From: Rhizorhapis sp036570425
GTDB lineage: Bacteria; Pseudomonadota; Alphaproteobacteria; Sphingomonadales; Sphingomonadaceae
NCBI GenBank assembly: GCA_036570425.1
Contig: DATCYF010000011.1
Coordinates: forward strand, 124,001-188,000
DNA length: 64,000 bases
Reading direction: 5' to 3'
The notes under the pieces are model-generated. The model made no database searches. It was not told where the DNA came from and saw only the letters and a program-made list of their open reading frames with translations. The stretch's first letter is position 1; every line of letters begins with the position of its first letter. The position numbers and the translations under genes are program-made. Of the stretch, positions 42,682 to 52,044 are shown piece by piece.

Positions 42682-43930
42682 TGGCCTGCATCAGGCGAGC
42701 GTACGTCCCCTTTGGTACCAGTAACCAAGCGCTCCCTCGGGCCGACATGCCGCCCGCAATCGCGCGCGCCTCTGCTCCGGCTCCCCAGAATGTATCAACC
42801 CGATTGGGACCCTTTATCGCCCCGCCTGTATCCTGCGCGATCCAGATACCATTGGGTTCGGCCCGATCCATCGACAAGAATATGGGGGCGCCCATGGGGA
42901 TGAACTTGGGATCGGCCGCGACGCTCACCTCGCCTGTCACCGGCAAACCCATGGCGCCTATGGGTCCCGGCCCGGTAATTTCGCGAAAGAATATGAAGCT
43001 TTTGTTTTCATTCATGATCGCCTTCCCTTCCTCGGGATGGCTATGCAGATAATCCATGATCCCCTGCATGCTGGTCTGGCCCGATTCCAGCAAGCCCCGG
43101 TCACGCATCAACTTACCGATGCCGGTATAGTCGCGACCATTCTGGCTATCATAACCAATGCGTATGATGCCGCCATCGGGCAAGCGAATACGCCCGCTGC
43201 CCTGCACCTGCAGGAAGAAGAATTCGACCGGATCGGCGGCCCAGGCGATTTCCAGGCCGCGTCCCGCCAACGCGCCCGCTTCAATGGCCGCGCGGTCGTC
43301 ATAAGGAACGAACGACGTACCTTGCACCTTGCCGCGGATCCTCTTGCCCTTCAACGTCTCACTGAACTGGCCCAGATCGACGTCGACCAGATCGGGGGGC
43401 CGCCGGTAAATCGGTGTCTCATAGCCCCGCTGCCGCTGGCGCGAGCCAGCGATTTCCGGTTCGAAATAGCCGGTGGCAAAGGCCGCGCCATCACCGACCT
43501 GAATCGTTTCGAAATAACGATCAAAAAATGCGCCGGCGTTCCCATCGCTCCAGCTTGTTGCTGCGGTGCAAGCCTGCTGCCAATCGCTTCCCCGCGTCAG
43601 GCCGCTATGGTCTGTTCGCCGAACAAGCGAGCCGCATGTGATCCGGAACGCCTGAAGCGCCAGCCGTGTTCGCTCCCCCGCGACCGGCAATGAAGCCACG
43701 GGCGGTCCCTGCACAATTCCCAGCCCGCGAGCAGTACTGATATCATTGGTCGGCCGTGCAGCGGGTAACGCGTCCATGGGTTTGGCGGGCACTGGTCTGG
43801 CCGCGGGTGCGGTGCCGGAGGCGCGCTGCGGCGGTGGTGCGCCACGCTGCCCAGCAGATGGCACCAGGCCCGTACATCCGGCCAGCCCCATGAGAATGAA
43901 GAGGGCTGCGCCCGCACGGAAGACACTCAC
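42656..43930 (-). CDS. mltA: Membrane-bound lytic murein transglycosylase A
   Basis: MltA cleaves peptidoglycan glycan strands, leaving 1,6-anhydro ends, at the inner face of the outer membrane. The 424-residue lipoprotein has a signal with the lipobox LAGC, a Pro/Ala-rich linker, the MltA beta-barrel domain (TGYFEPEIAGSRQR, QVQGSGRIRLPDGG) and the C-terminal 3D domain with WIAQDTGGAIKGPNRVDTF carrying the catalytic Asp. It forms a compact group with smr (overlap) and the upstream TimA-like gene. Confidence 0.93.
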   Translation of the reverse strand: MSVFRAGAALFILMGLAGCTGLVPSAGQRGAPPPQRASGTAPAARPVPAKPMDALPAARPTNDISTARGLGIVQGPPVASLPVAGERTRLALQAFRITCGSLVRRTDHSGLTRGSDWQQACTAATSWSDGNAGAFFDRYFETIQVGDGAAFATGYFEPEIAGSRQRQRGYETPIYRRPPDLVDVDLGQFSETLKGKRIRGKVQGTSFVPYDDRAAIEAGALAGRGLEIAWAADPVEFFFLQVQGSGRIRLPDGGIIRIGYDSQNGRDYTGIGKLMRDRGLLESGQTSMQGIMDYLHSHPEEGKAIMNENKSFIFFREITGPGPIGAMGLPVTGEVSVAADPKFIPMGAPIFLSMDRAEPNGIWIAQDTGGAIKGPNRVDTFWGAGAEARAIAGGMSARGSAWLLVPKGTYARLMQANGTPSSKP

Positions 43931-43985
43931 ACCATAAGCCCCAACATGTTTCTTATTCCTGGCGATCGGTCAACCGAATCGGAAA

Positions 43986-44639
43986 TCACGCCGCTTCGTC
44001 GGTTTCCGACAATTTCCAGTTGGGATCATCGCTCTTGATGTCGCGACTGAATGTCCAGACGTCGTGAGTCGGCACTGCATCCGTCATGGAGCCTGCGATG
44101 ACATTGCCTTCCCGGTCGCGGGTGACGGCAGCGATATCGGCTTCAAAGCGCAGGGTGATGCTGGCGATACTGCCATTGACCGAAGCATCGGCGATCTGCA
44201 TTTTTTCAATGCGAATCAGGCGATTTTCCAGCTTTTGCCCTTCCGCCTCACGGGCGTCTATTGCCTGCACGAAAGAAGCATGGACATCAGCGTCGCACAG
44301 ATAGCCCAGCTCTTCCCGGTCGCCCTTCCAGAACGCTTCCAGCACCATCCGATATGCCGACTTGGCGCCCTCCGCGAACTGGTTGACATCAAACCGGCGA
44401 TCTGCGGCGATGATGGCACGAATTCCCGTCTCGGCCGCAGGCAGAACCATGCCTTCCGGTGAGCGCACGAGCTCCGGCCGGAGGTCTTCCACCGGCTTGG
44501 GCGTAAGCACGGACATTGGCGCACGTTCCTCGGTTTGCGGAGCGGGCTGCTGTTCATGCCCCGTCCGCTTACCTAGAACAGAATATAGCCGCAGCCCTAA
44601 AAAAGCTGCAACCATTGCCAGAATGACGACTACAGTCAC
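43986..44639 (-). CDS. TimA/Tim44-domain inner membrane protein
   Basis: A 217-residue protein with one N-terminal transmembrane helix (MTVVVILAMVAAFLGLRLYS), a Pro-rich linker and a Tim44-like domain (FAEGAKSAYRMVLEAFWKGDREEL through LRFEADIAAVTRDREGNV). Related alphaproteobacterial TimA proteins resemble mitochondrial Tim44 and face the cytosol; in sphingomonads and Caulobacter the gene lies between secB and mltA, as here. Function in bacteria is not well established. Confidence 0.85.
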   Translation of the reverse strand: MTVVVILAMVAAFLGLRLYSVLGKRTGHEQQPAPQTEERAPMSVLTPKPVEDLRPELVRSPEGMVLPAAETGIRAIIAADRRFDVNQFAEGAKSAYRMVLEAFWKGDREELGYLCDADVHASFVQAIDAREAEGQKLENRLIRIEKMQIADASVNGSIASITLRFEADIAAVTRDREGNVIAGSMTDAVPTHDVWTFSRDIKSDDPNWKLSETDEAA

Positions 44640-44842
44640 TATACCTCCAAAATTTGGCTGCCCTCAACATAGGCATGTTTCACCCCGGTTTCAAATGCCG
44701 ATCGTCGGTCTTTCCAACCGTCCTGCATTATTGCCGCATTGCCCTTGCCCGCGCCCCCTGCTAATCGCGCGGTTCGAAATAGCGCGCCGGGGCCTGTGTT
44801 CATATGGCGCATCAGGCATGAACAGAAATTGAAGGACGGAAG

Positions 44843-45355
44843 ATGGCCGAAGAAGCAGGCGGAATCGACGGAAACGAAGCATTGGTCAATGGCGCGGACA
44901 CTATGCCGCAGATTGGGCTTATTTCCCAATATGTGAAGGACCTTTCCTTCGAAAACCCCAATTCGCCCGCGGTTTATCAATGGCAGGGGCAGCCCCAGAT
45001 CGACGTTCAGTTCAACATCGGTTCCAATCAATTTGCCGATGACATATTCGAAGTGTTGCTGAAGATCGATGTGAAGGCGCAGGCGGCCGACGGCGTCGCT
45101 TTCCAGGTGGAGCTTGCCTATGCCGGTCTTTTTGGAATGCGCAACATGCCCGCTGATCAAGTTCAGCCTTTCCTCCTTGCCGAAGCGCCGCGCCTGCTCT
45201 TCCCCTTTGCCCGCCGCATACTGGCCGACGCTGTGCGTGATGGCGGCTTCCCGCCGCTGCTGCTCGAACCCATCGATTTCGGCGCTCTGTACATGCAACA
45301 AGCCGAAGCTGCACAGGCCCAGCAGGGCGGCCAAGGCGCGGTCGGTCACGCCTGA
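44843..45355 (+). CDS. secB: Protein-export chaperone SecB
   Basis: SecB is a tetrameric chaperone that keeps preproteins unfolded and hands them to SecA. The 170-residue protein has the family core LISQYVKDLSFENPNSP, DDIFEVLLKIDVKA and the late IDFGALYMQQ. GGACGGAAG sits about six bases before the ATG. The C-terminus lacks the zinc-binding SecA tail partner motif, as normal for SecB itself. It is divergent from the Tim44-like gene, with a 203-bp spacer. Confidence 0.95.
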   Translation: MAEEAGGIDGNEALVNGADTMPQIGLISQYVKDLSFENPNSPAVYQWQGQPQIDVQFNIGSNQFADDIFEVLLKIDVKAQAADGVAFQVELAYAGLFGMRNMPADQVQPFLLAEAPRLLFPFARRILADAVRDGGFPPLLLEPIDFGALYMQQAEAAQAQQGGQGAVGHA

Positions 45356-45385
45356 CGTCATCCCGCACGCGAAAGCGCAACATCG

Positions 45386-46957
45386 ATGAGCCTCGTCAGG
45401 GCAATGGGAACGATCGGCGGATTGACGCTGGTCAGCCGGATTTTCGGATTTGCCCGCGACATGCTGCTCGCCCGAATATTGGGGGCGGGGCTCGCGGCGG
45501 ACTGTTTTCAGCTCGCCTTCCGCCTGCCCAATACCTTCCGCCGCCTTTTTGCGGAGGGAGCGTTTTCGGCCGCCTATGTGCCGATGTTCAGCCGGGAACT
45601 GCAAGGTCCAGGTGGTCAGGCGGATGCCGAGCGCTTCAGTCAGGACGTTCTATCCGTATTCGTTCCCGTTCTCCTTGTATTCACGGCATTGTTCGAAATC
45701 ATCATGCCAGCGTTCGTCTGGCTTCTGGCCAGCGAATTCAAGGCGGTGCCGGGCAAGTTCGAACTGGCGGTGACGCTGAGCCGCATCGCCTTTCCTTACC
45801 TCTTCTTCATCAGCCTCGTTTCGTTGCTGACAGGCATTTTGAACAGCATGTCACGCTTTGCGGCAGGGGCCGCCGCGCCCATTCTGTTCAATCTCACCTT
45901 GATAACGGGCCTGCTCATCGGTGCATGGTGGCGCGGTCCCGATGGCCGCGAGAACATTATTGCCTATGTGCAGGCAGGCGCCGTATCCCTGTCGGGAATA
46001 GTCCAGTTGATCTGGCTGTGGTTCTGGACGAAGAAATCGGGCTTTCGCCTGACTTTGCGCCGACCCACGCTAACTCCTCAGGTTCGGGAGTTGGGCCGGA
46101 TCATCCTGCCTGCCACTTTTGGCGCGGGAATCTATCAACTGAGCCAACTCGTCGATACTTTTTTCGCTACCCGCCTGCCACAGGGATCATTGACCCATTT
46201 GGCCATGGCCGACCGCTTGAACCAGATGCCGCTTGGCGTCATCGGCATTGCACTGGGCACCGCGATCCTGCCCGCCCTCTCCCGTCATATCGCGCGGAAT
46301 GATGCGGGGGCAGCATCCAAGGTTCAATCCGATGCGATTGAACTCGCCATGCTCCTGACTTTACCAGCGGCCGTGGCTCTGGTGATCTGCTCCCAGGCTT
46401 TTGTCAGCGCCTTTTTCGTCGGCGGCCGTTTCACGCCGGAGGATGGGATCATTACGGGTCATGTGGTGATCGCATTAGTGGCCGGACTTCCCGCTTATGT
46501 TCTCGTGAAGCTGCTCACCCCCGGCTTTTACGCACGCAAGGACACGAAAACGCCGGTCAAGACGGCGTTGGTCGTCCTGCTCTTCAACATTCTGGTGATC
46601 CTGGTGGTGATCGGGCCTTTCGGCATTGTTGGCCTCGCCAGCGCCACGGCTGCGGCTTCCTGGCTGAACTGCGCGCTTCTCTACACGATTCTTCATCGGC
46701 GGGGGCATTACCGCCTGAACGGAAAACTGCTTTTACGCATTGGGCGACAGCTTATAGCGGCAGCGATCATGGCGGCCGCGCTGCTGGCGGCACGCGACCC
46801 GCTGCTGCCTTGGTTCGCGGGCAGCGTCGTTGAGCGGGCTTTGAGCGTTCTTGCCCTTGTGCTGGCTGGTGTCGTTGTCTATTTCGGCGCTGCCTGGACC
46901 ATCGGCGCGATCGATCGCGACCGTCTGGCCATATTGCAACGTAAGAAAGCTCTTTAG
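45386..46957 (+). CDS. murJ: Lipid II flippase MurJ
   Basis: MurJ flips lipid II to the periplasmic side of the inner membrane for peptidoglycan synthesis. The 523-residue protein has about 14 hydrophobic segments and the MviN signature LPNTFRRLFAEGAFSAAYVP-type region (residues 47-66), with the conserved Arg/Asp-rich loop RIFGFARDMLLARILG at the start. It is followed by trpS after three bases; its own start is 30 bp after secB, so the three may be cotranscribed. Confidence 0.95.
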   Translation: MSLVRAMGTIGGLTLVSRIFGFARDMLLARILGAGLAADCFQLAFRLPNTFRRLFAEGAFSAAYVPMFSRELQGPGGQADAERFSQDVLSVFVPVLLVFTALFEIIMPAFVWLLASEFKAVPGKFELAVTLSRIAFPYLFFISLVSLLTGILNSMSRFAAGAAAPILFNLTLITGLLIGAWWRGPDGRENIIAYVQAGAVSLSGIVQLIWLWFWTKKSGFRLTLRRPTLTPQVRELGRIILPATFGAGIYQLSQLVDTFFATRLPQGSLTHLAMADRLNQMPLGVIGIALGTAILPALSRHIARNDAGAASKVQSDAIELAMLLTLPAAVALVICSQAFVSAFFVGGRFTPEDGIITGHVVIALVAGLPAYVLVKLLTPGFYARKDTKTPVKTALVVLLFNILVILVVIGPFGIVGLASATAAASWLNCALLYTILHRRGHYRLNGKLLLRIGRQLIAAAIMAAALLAARDPLLPWFAGSVVERALSVLALVLAGVVVYFGAAWTIGAIDRDRLAILQRKKAL

Positions 46958-46960
46958 AAC

Positions 46961-47965
46961 ATGCGCGTCCTTTCCGGCATTCAGCCGACCGGCAATCTCC
47001 ATTTGGGCAATTATCTGGGCGCGATCCGGAATTGGGTGCGGATGCAGGACGAAATGGACGAAGGCAGTCAATGCTTCTTTTTCCTCGCCGATCTGCACAG
47101 CATCACCGTGCATGAAACGCGTGAGCAGCGCATCCGCAACGTCCGGGAAATGGCCGCCGCACTTATTGCCGCCGGGATCGATCCTGATCGTTCCGTCCTT
47201 TTTAATCAGGCCCGTGTGCCCGCCCATGCTGAACTTGCCTGGCTTTTGAATGGCACCGCGCGCATGGGTTGGCTCAATCGCATGACGCAGTTCAAGGACA
47301 AGGCAGGCAAGCACCGCGAGGGTGCCAGCGTTGGCCTGTTCGTCTATCCCGTGCTGCAGGCTGCCGACGTTTTGCTCTACCAGGCGACCCATGTTCCCGT
47401 GGGCGAAGATCAGAAGCAGCATCTGGAACTCTGCCGCGATGTCGCGATCAAGTTCAACACCGATTTCGGCGTGGAGCTTTTTACCTTGCCCGATCCCATC
47501 ATCCCGAAGGAGACGGCGCGGGTCATGAGCCTGCGCGACGGCAGCATGAAAATGTCGAAATCCGATCCTTCGGACATGAGCCGCATCAGCCTGACCGATG
47601 ATGACGACGCCATTGCGCAGAAAATCCGCAAGGCCAAAACTGATCCCCAGCCTCTGCCAGACCTGGCGTCCGACCTGGCGGGACGACCGGAGGCCGCCAA
47701 TCTGGTCGGCATTTATGGCGCGCTTACGGGCCGCGCCACCGATTCGATATGCGCTGAATATGCCGGCCAAGGCTTTGGCGCGTTCAAGCCCGCGCTGGCC
47801 GAGCTTCTGATCGAGTCCCTGCGTCCCATCCGTCAGCGGTTCCAGGAATTGAAGTCCGACAGCACGCAATTGGACGCACTACTCGAAAAAGGCGCAGAAA
47901 AAGCGCGATCCGCGGCTGCGCCAACATTAGCGGGCGCTTATGACGCCCTTGGACTGATGGCGTAA
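46961..47965 (+). CDS. trpS: Tryptophan-tRNA ligase
   Basis: TrpS charges tRNA-Trp. The 334-residue class Ic enzyme has the HIGH-like motif TGNLHLGNYLGAIRNW at residues 10-25, GEDQKQHLELCRD in the middle and MKMSKSDPSD (KMSKS) near 194-203. It lies three bases after murJ. The end sequence GAYDALGLMA is typical of the alphaproteobacterial type. Confidence 0.97.
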   Translation: MRVLSGIQPTGNLHLGNYLGAIRNWVRMQDEMDEGSQCFFFLADLHSITVHETREQRIRNVREMAAALIAAGIDPDRSVLFNQARVPAHAELAWLLNGTARMGWLNRMTQFKDKAGKHREGASVGLFVYPVLQAADVLLYQATHVPVGEDQKQHLELCRDVAIKFNTDFGVELFTLPDPIIPKETARVMSLRDGSMKMSKSDPSDMSRISLTDDDDAIAQKIRKAKTDPQPLPDLASDLAGRPEAANLVGIYGALTGRATDSICAEYAGQGFGAFKPALAELLIESLRPIRQRFQELKSDSTQLDALLEKGAEKARSAAAPTLAGAYDALGLMA

Positions 47966-48115
47966 ATACATCTCCCATGGGTTGCGGCGGCAGCGGCACA
48001 TTGCGGCTGCTCGCCGTCCGGCGGCAACGGTCTGTCGCTACCTGTTCAATATTTGTTCAGTTGCGTTTTTCTAAACTCATGCCCACATAAGCACTCGGCC
48101 TGATGCCGGGACAGG

Positions 48116-48769
48116 ATGGCACGTATGAGTTTGTTCAGAAAAATCGCAATCATTGCGGCCCCCGCAGCCGCCCTTCTGGCGCTTTCAGGCTGCGCGAGTC
48201 CCTTTCGCGCCGATGTAGCGCGCTTCCAGCAATTGCCTGCCCCCCAAGGGCAGAGCTTCTCCGTGATGGCTGATGATCCGCAACTCAGCGGCGGCCTTGA
48301 ATTTTCCCAATATGCCAATCTCGTTGCCAATGAACTGGCGGAGAAGGGCTACGTCCGCTCGGCAGATCCTGCCGCTGCCGATTTGGTGGTCCGTCTCGAT
48401 TACGGCGTCGATAATGGCCGGGAGAAGATCCGCAGCACGGGCTTCTACCGCGATCCCTTTTACGGTCCCTATGGCTTTTATCCGCGCTTCTACGGCCACG
48501 GTCGGTTCATGTATGGATATTATGATCCATTCCTCTTCGGTCCCGGCTATTCCGATATCGATAGCTATACCGTCTATACCAGCGGCCTTACAATGAAGAT
48601 CGATCGGGTATCCGACAGAAAACGCCTGTTCGAGGGCACAGCCCAGGCACAGTCGCTCAGCAATAATCTCACCTACCTCGTGCCTAATCTGATCGAGGCA
48701 ATGTTCACCAATTTCCCCGGGCAGTCGGGCGAAACCGTCCGTGTTACGATAGCCCCTGAAAAGAAATAG
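48116..48769 (+). CDS. DUF4136 lipoprotein
   Basis: A 217-residue predicted outer-membrane or periplasmic lipoprotein with a signal ending in the lipobox LSGC. The remainder is a DUF4136 domain (YANLVANELAEKGYVRS, then AADLVVRLDYGVDNG), interrupted by a Gly/Tyr/Phe-rich run (GPYGFYPRFYGHGRF, GYYDPFLFGPGY) of about 35 residues. Function is unknown. A second Met three codons on is an alternative start. A strong terminator follows. Confidence 0.85.
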   Translation: MARMSLFRKIAIIAAPAAALLALSGCASPFRADVARFQQLPAPQGQSFSVMADDPQLSGGLEFSQYANLVANELAEKGYVRSADPAAADLVVRLDYGVDNGREKIRSTGFYRDPFYGPYGFYPRFYGHGRFMYGYYDPFLFGPGYSDIDSYTVYTSGLTMKIDRVSDRKRLFEGTAQAQSLSNNLTYLVPNLIEAMFTNFPGQSGETVRVTIAPEKK

Positions 48770-48798
48770 GCAAAGGCTCCCAGCTTACGCCTGCATAG

Positions 48799-48833
48799 CC
48801 CGGCGGTTCCTTGGAACCGCCGGGTTCCTTTTT
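48799..48833 (+). terminator. Terminator after DUF4136 gene
   Basis: CCCGGCGGTT pairs with AACCGCCGGG around a six-base loop, followed by TTCCTTTTT, 30 bases past the stop. A clear rho-independent terminator. Confidence 0.9.
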
Positions 48834-48872
48834 GGATAAAGAGGCAGGCAGCTCTGTTGCATGCAGTTTTCC

Positions 48873-48907
48873 AAAAACAAACCCCCTCCCCCGTGAAGGG
48901 GAAGGGG
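48873..48907 (-). terminator. dnaA terminator, C/G-run hairpin
   Basis: On the minus strand CCCCTTCCCC pairs imperfectly with GGGGGAGGGGG around a five-base loop and is followed by TTTGTTTTT. Hairpins of this C/G-run form are frequent as repeats in sphingomonad genomes (my recollection). It lies 47 bases after the dnaA stop. Confidence 0.7.
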
Positions 48908-48953
48908 TATGGCGGTGCAACCGCAAGAGGACGAGCCGCAGCCCCCTCTTTTA

Positions 48954-50384
48954 TCAGGCCTCCAATTGCTGCTGGAGCGCCCTTATGTCCGCGTCGATAT
49001 CGGCATCATGCGCCCGAAGGGCCTCTATCGTCCGCACGGCATGGATAACAGTGCTATGATCGCGCCCGCCGAAGATTCTTCCGATTTCAGGAAGGGAACG
49101 CGGGGTCATTTTCTTGGCGAGGTACATCGCAATCTGACGCGGCCGAACAACGGCGCGCGCGCGCCGTTTGGACCGCATTTCGCTCTGATCGATCTGGAAA
49201 TGCTGCGCCGTCAGCTTCTGGATCTCATCAATGGTGATGCGGCGCGCATTGGCGCGCACGAAATCTGCCAGCATGCCTTGCGCGAATTCAAGATCGATCT
49301 GCCGCCCGGTGAGCGAGGCATAGGCGACCAGCTTGTTGAAAGCGCCCTCCATCTCCCGAATATTGGTGCGGACATTACGGGCCAGGAAATCAATAACAGC
49401 CGCAGGTACGTGGCTGTCCTTCGCCTCAAGCCGCCTGCGTTCCAATATCGCAAGACGCAGGTCGAGGTCAGCCGGCTGAATATCAGCGACCAGCCCCCCT
49501 GCCAGCCGGGACAATATACGCGGGTCGACCGCATCCAGCATGTGCGGCGCACGGTCGGCACTGATCACCAGCCGCGCCCCGCTCTCTACGATCTCATTAA
49601 TCGTGTGCAGGAATTCCTCCTGTGTCGATCCCTTGCCCGCGATGAACTGAATATCGTCGATCAGCAGCATTTCCGCGCTGCGCAACCGCGCCTTGAACGC
49701 CATCGTTTCATTGGCGCGCATTGCCGTAACAAATTCATACATGAACTTTTCGGCCGACATATAAAGGATTGTCGCGTCAGGATGTTCGGCGGCAAAGGCT
49801 CCTCCGATCGCGTGGAGCAAATGCGTTTTGCCCTGTCCTGTTGTTCCATGCAGGAACAACGGATTGAAGCGCGGCCGTTCGCCCTGTGCCATGCCTTTCG
49901 CCGCATGGAAGGCCAGGCTGTTTGATTCGCCCACCACGAAATCGTCAAAGCTATGGCGCGGCTGAAACGCGTTGACGGCTGGTTCAGCTATGGGAGCCAC
50001 CATGATTTCGTCCCCTGTGGAGGGAACCGCATACGCCTTCAGCGCCCCTGCCCCCGGCGCTCTCAGGACGCGGACCTCGTCGACGCCCATATTGGCGCTG
50101 CGCCACGCAAGCCGAAGCCGGTCCTGAAAATTGGCGGCGACGAAATTCGCCGAGAAATCGGAGGGGAGCCAGATTTCCAGCGTGCGGCTAAAATCGCAAT
50201 ACTCGCCAAGCTGCGCGGCTCGCAACCATTGGTCGAACAGCTTTGCACCCAGATCGCGGCGGAGGCCAGTGCGGATACGCTCCCACGCCAACGGCAATAC
50301 CGAAGCAGCATCGGCCTCCCGAGCGCCGCTCAGGGCTCCGGCGTCATCCGAAGCGCTCAGTAAATTGGCCAGCTTTTCCGACAT
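48954..50384 (-). CDS. dnaA: Chromosomal replication initiator DnaA
   Basis: DnaA melts the origin and loads the replicative helicase. The 476-residue protein has domain I (WERIRTGLRRDLGAKLFDQW), a linker, the AAA+ domain with Walker A GTTGQGKTHLLHAI and Walker B LLIDDIQFIAGK, and domain IV with the DNA-binding signature GGRDHSTVIHAVRTIE near the C-terminus. No DnaA boxes are obvious in the spacer to rpsT, so oriC is probably elsewhere, as in many alphaproteobacteria. Order rpsT-dnaA is common in this class. Confidence 0.97.
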   Translation of the reverse strand: MSEKLANLLSASDDAGALSGAREADAASVLPLAWERIRTGLRRDLGAKLFDQWLRAAQLGEYCDFSRTLEIWLPSDFSANFVAANFQDRLRLAWRSANMGVDEVRVLRAPGAGALKAYAVPSTGDEIMVAPIAEPAVNAFQPRHSFDDFVVGESNSLAFHAAKGMAQGERPRFNPLFLHGTTGQGKTHLLHAIGGAFAAEHPDATILYMSAEKFMYEFVTAMRANETMAFKARLRSAEMLLIDDIQFIAGKGSTQEEFLHTINEIVESGARLVISADRAPHMLDAVDPRILSRLAGGLVADIQPADLDLRLAILERRRLEAKDSHVPAAVIDFLARNVRTNIREMEGAFNKLVAYASLTGRQIDLEFAQGMLADFVRANARRITIDEIQKLTAQHFQIDQSEMRSKRRARAVVRPRQIAMYLAKKMTPRSLPEIGRIFGGRDHSTVIHAVRTIEALRAHDADIDADIRALQQQLEA

Positions 50385-50745
50385 TCCCGCGCCTTACCCC
50401 TTTTATCACCCCACCCTGCTGTTGCCAGCATGGCGCCAGGCAAATGACAGTCTGTTCCGGAAACATGATTATGTTCCGGTCAACACATACCTTTGCTTTA
50501 GCAATCGGCCCGGATGCGAATCGATCCATTGGCCTGGCAAGGGCGATTTAGGCAGGCTCAACGGAGTCGATCAAGGTCAGGAAGGGTCAAAAAAATGAAA
50601 TATTCCGGTTGACTCAGAAAAGCCTAGGAAAGCTGGCTTTGCCAATAACCCAATGAAAAAGAAGAGTTTTTTGGAGGCGGATTCGTTACTGCAGCGCGTC
50701 GAATCGCGGGAAATCCTTATGTTACGAGCCTGTTACGATCAACGC
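50385..50745. other. 361-bp dnaA upstream region
   Basis: It should hold the dnaA promoter, read leftward. A possible TTGATC with TAAATC 18 bp away lies on the minus strand around 50550-50580. An imperfect palindrome (CCGGAAACAT ... ATGTTCCGG) at 50456-50478 lies about 75 bases ahead of the dnaA start and could be an operator. I see no DnaA box matching TTATCCACA and no gene. Confidence 0.45.
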
Positions 50746-50773
50746 AAAAAACCCGCCGGCGGAGGCCGGCGGG
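50746..50773 (-). terminator. rpsT terminator
   Basis: On the minus strand CCCGCCGGC and its partner GCCGGCGGG form a 9-bp stem with a four-base loop, followed by TTTTTT, 23 bases after the rpsT stop. It separates rpsT from dnaA. Confidence 0.92.
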
Positions 50774-50796
50774 TGCCTGTTTCCGAATATGTGAAA

Positions 50797-51060
50797 TCAG
50801 CCGAGAGCGGCGACCGCCTTTGTGAGGCGGCTGAACTTCCGCGAAGCCGTATTCTTGTGCAGAACGCCTTTGGCAACGCCGCGGGCCAGTTCCGGCTGAA
50901 CCTGTGCAATGGCCGCCGATGCGGCATCCTTATCGCCAGCGGCCAGAGCAGCTTCCACCTTCTTCACATAGGTGCGGATGCGACCGATGCGGTTGCCGTT
51001 AATCTCTGCCCGGCGCGTGTTGCGACGGATACGCTTTTTTGCCTGCGGCGTATTTGCCAT
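50797..51060 (-). CDS. rpsT: 30S ribosomal protein S20
   Basis: S20 is an early 16S-binding protein of the 30S subunit. The 87-residue helical protein starts MANTPQAKKRIRRNTRRAEIN and ends FSRLTKAVAALG. It has a terminator of its own and lies between mutM and dnaA on the same strand, the usual alphaproteobacterial place. Confidence 0.96.
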   Translation of the reverse strand: MANTPQAKKRIRRNTRRAEINGNRIGRIRTYVKKVEAALAAGDKDAASAAIAQVQPELARGVAKGVLHKNTASRKFSRLTKAVAALG

Positions 51061-51174
51061 GCCTGTCCTCGAAACCAGAATTCATGAATAAAGATGCAGG
51101 AATCGCTTCTGCAACTTTGAAGGGCCGCCCATTAGCCCGAACCTGCCCCTGCGTCAACCGGCATAGGCAACCAT

Positions 51175-51987
51175 TCAACGCTGGCATTTGGGACAATAGA
51201 AAGTCGATCGCCCGCTGTCCGTCCTGCGGCGGATCACCGCACCGCAAAGGCACGCCGCGCCTTCGCGTCCATAGACACGCCATTGCTTCGAAAAATAACC
51301 CAGCTCGCCATCAGGCCTGGCATAATCGCGCAATGTCGATCCGCCTGCCAATATGGCTGCCGACAGCACCTCCTTGATCGCGACGGCTAAACGCTCCAGC
51401 CGCTGCTTGCTGATCCGTCCGCTGGCCCGTCCCGGCTCGATCCCCGCCAAATGCAGCGCCTCGCACACATAGATATTTCCCAGACCCGCAACTATTCGCT
51501 GATCGAGCAGCGCCGCCTTTACAGGGGCGATCTTGTCCTTGAACATCTTTGCCAGATACCTGCCGTCGAATGCTGCGCTCAGGGGTTCAGGCCCCATGCG
51601 AGTGAAAGGCCCGAACGCCTCCCAGGCATCCGTCCTGACCAGATCAAGCGAGCCGAATCGCCGGGGATCGTTGAGGGCAAGGACATGCCCCTCCCCGGTC
51701 CTCAGGATCAAATGATCATGCGTTCCGATGCTCTGGGGATCGATCCGCCATCGCCCCGACATGCCCAGATGGAAGATCAGCGTATCCCCCCGGTCCATGG
51801 CGATCAGCCCATATTTGGCCCGGCGGGAAAGCCCCGTCACCGTAGCGCCTGTCAGCCGCTGCCGCAGATCGAGCGGTATCGGCCAGCGCAGGTCGGCGCG
51901 ACGCGGTTCCACCGATGTCAGCACCTGCCCCTCCAGCACCGGACGAAGGCCAGCGATGGTGGTTTCGACTTCGGGAAGTTCAGGCAT
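51175..51987 (-). CDS. mutM: Formamidopyrimidine-DNA glycosylase
   Basis: MutM removes 8-oxoguanine and formamidopyrimidines from DNA and nicks the strand. The 270-residue protein starts MPELPEVETTIAGLRPVL; after Met removal, Pro1 is the nucleophile and Glu2 the helper. Lys57 region LSRRAKYGL, NPRRFG-like DPRRFGSLDL, and the C-terminal zinc finger with four cysteines (CLCGAVIRRR, FYCPKCQR) are intact. The open frame runs far upstream, antisense to ubiE, but MPELPE fixes the start. It diverges from ubiE with 57 bp between. Confidence 0.97.
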   Translation of the reverse strand: MPELPEVETTIAGLRPVLEGQVLTSVEPRRADLRWPIPLDLRQRLTGATVTGLSRRAKYGLIAMDRGDTLIFHLGMSGRWRIDPQSIGTHDHLILRTGEGHVLALNDPRRFGSLDLVRTDAWEAFGPFTRMGPEPLSAAFDGRYLAKMFKDKIAPVKAALLDQRIVAGLGNIYVCEALHLAGIEPGRASGRISKQRLERLAVAIKEVLSAAILAGGSTLRDYARPDGELGYFSKQWRVYGREGAACLCGAVIRRRTDSGRSTFYCPKCQR

Positions 51988-52044
51988 GAGAAAAGGGCTT
52001 AACAGCCTTTGCGGCGGCTGCAAGACTTGGCTAGAGGAGAGAGC

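Noticed and set aside
44639..45604. 321-codon minus-strand open frame
   Set aside because: Antisense of secB and the murJ start; no start site or family match.
46733..47869. 378-codon minus-strand open frame
   Set aside because: Antisense of trpS and the end of murJ, both clearly genuine.
50385..50796. Chromosomal origin beside dnaA
   Set aside because: No cluster of DnaA boxes and no AT-rich unwinding element is visible; in alphaproteobacteria oriC is often not next to dnaA.
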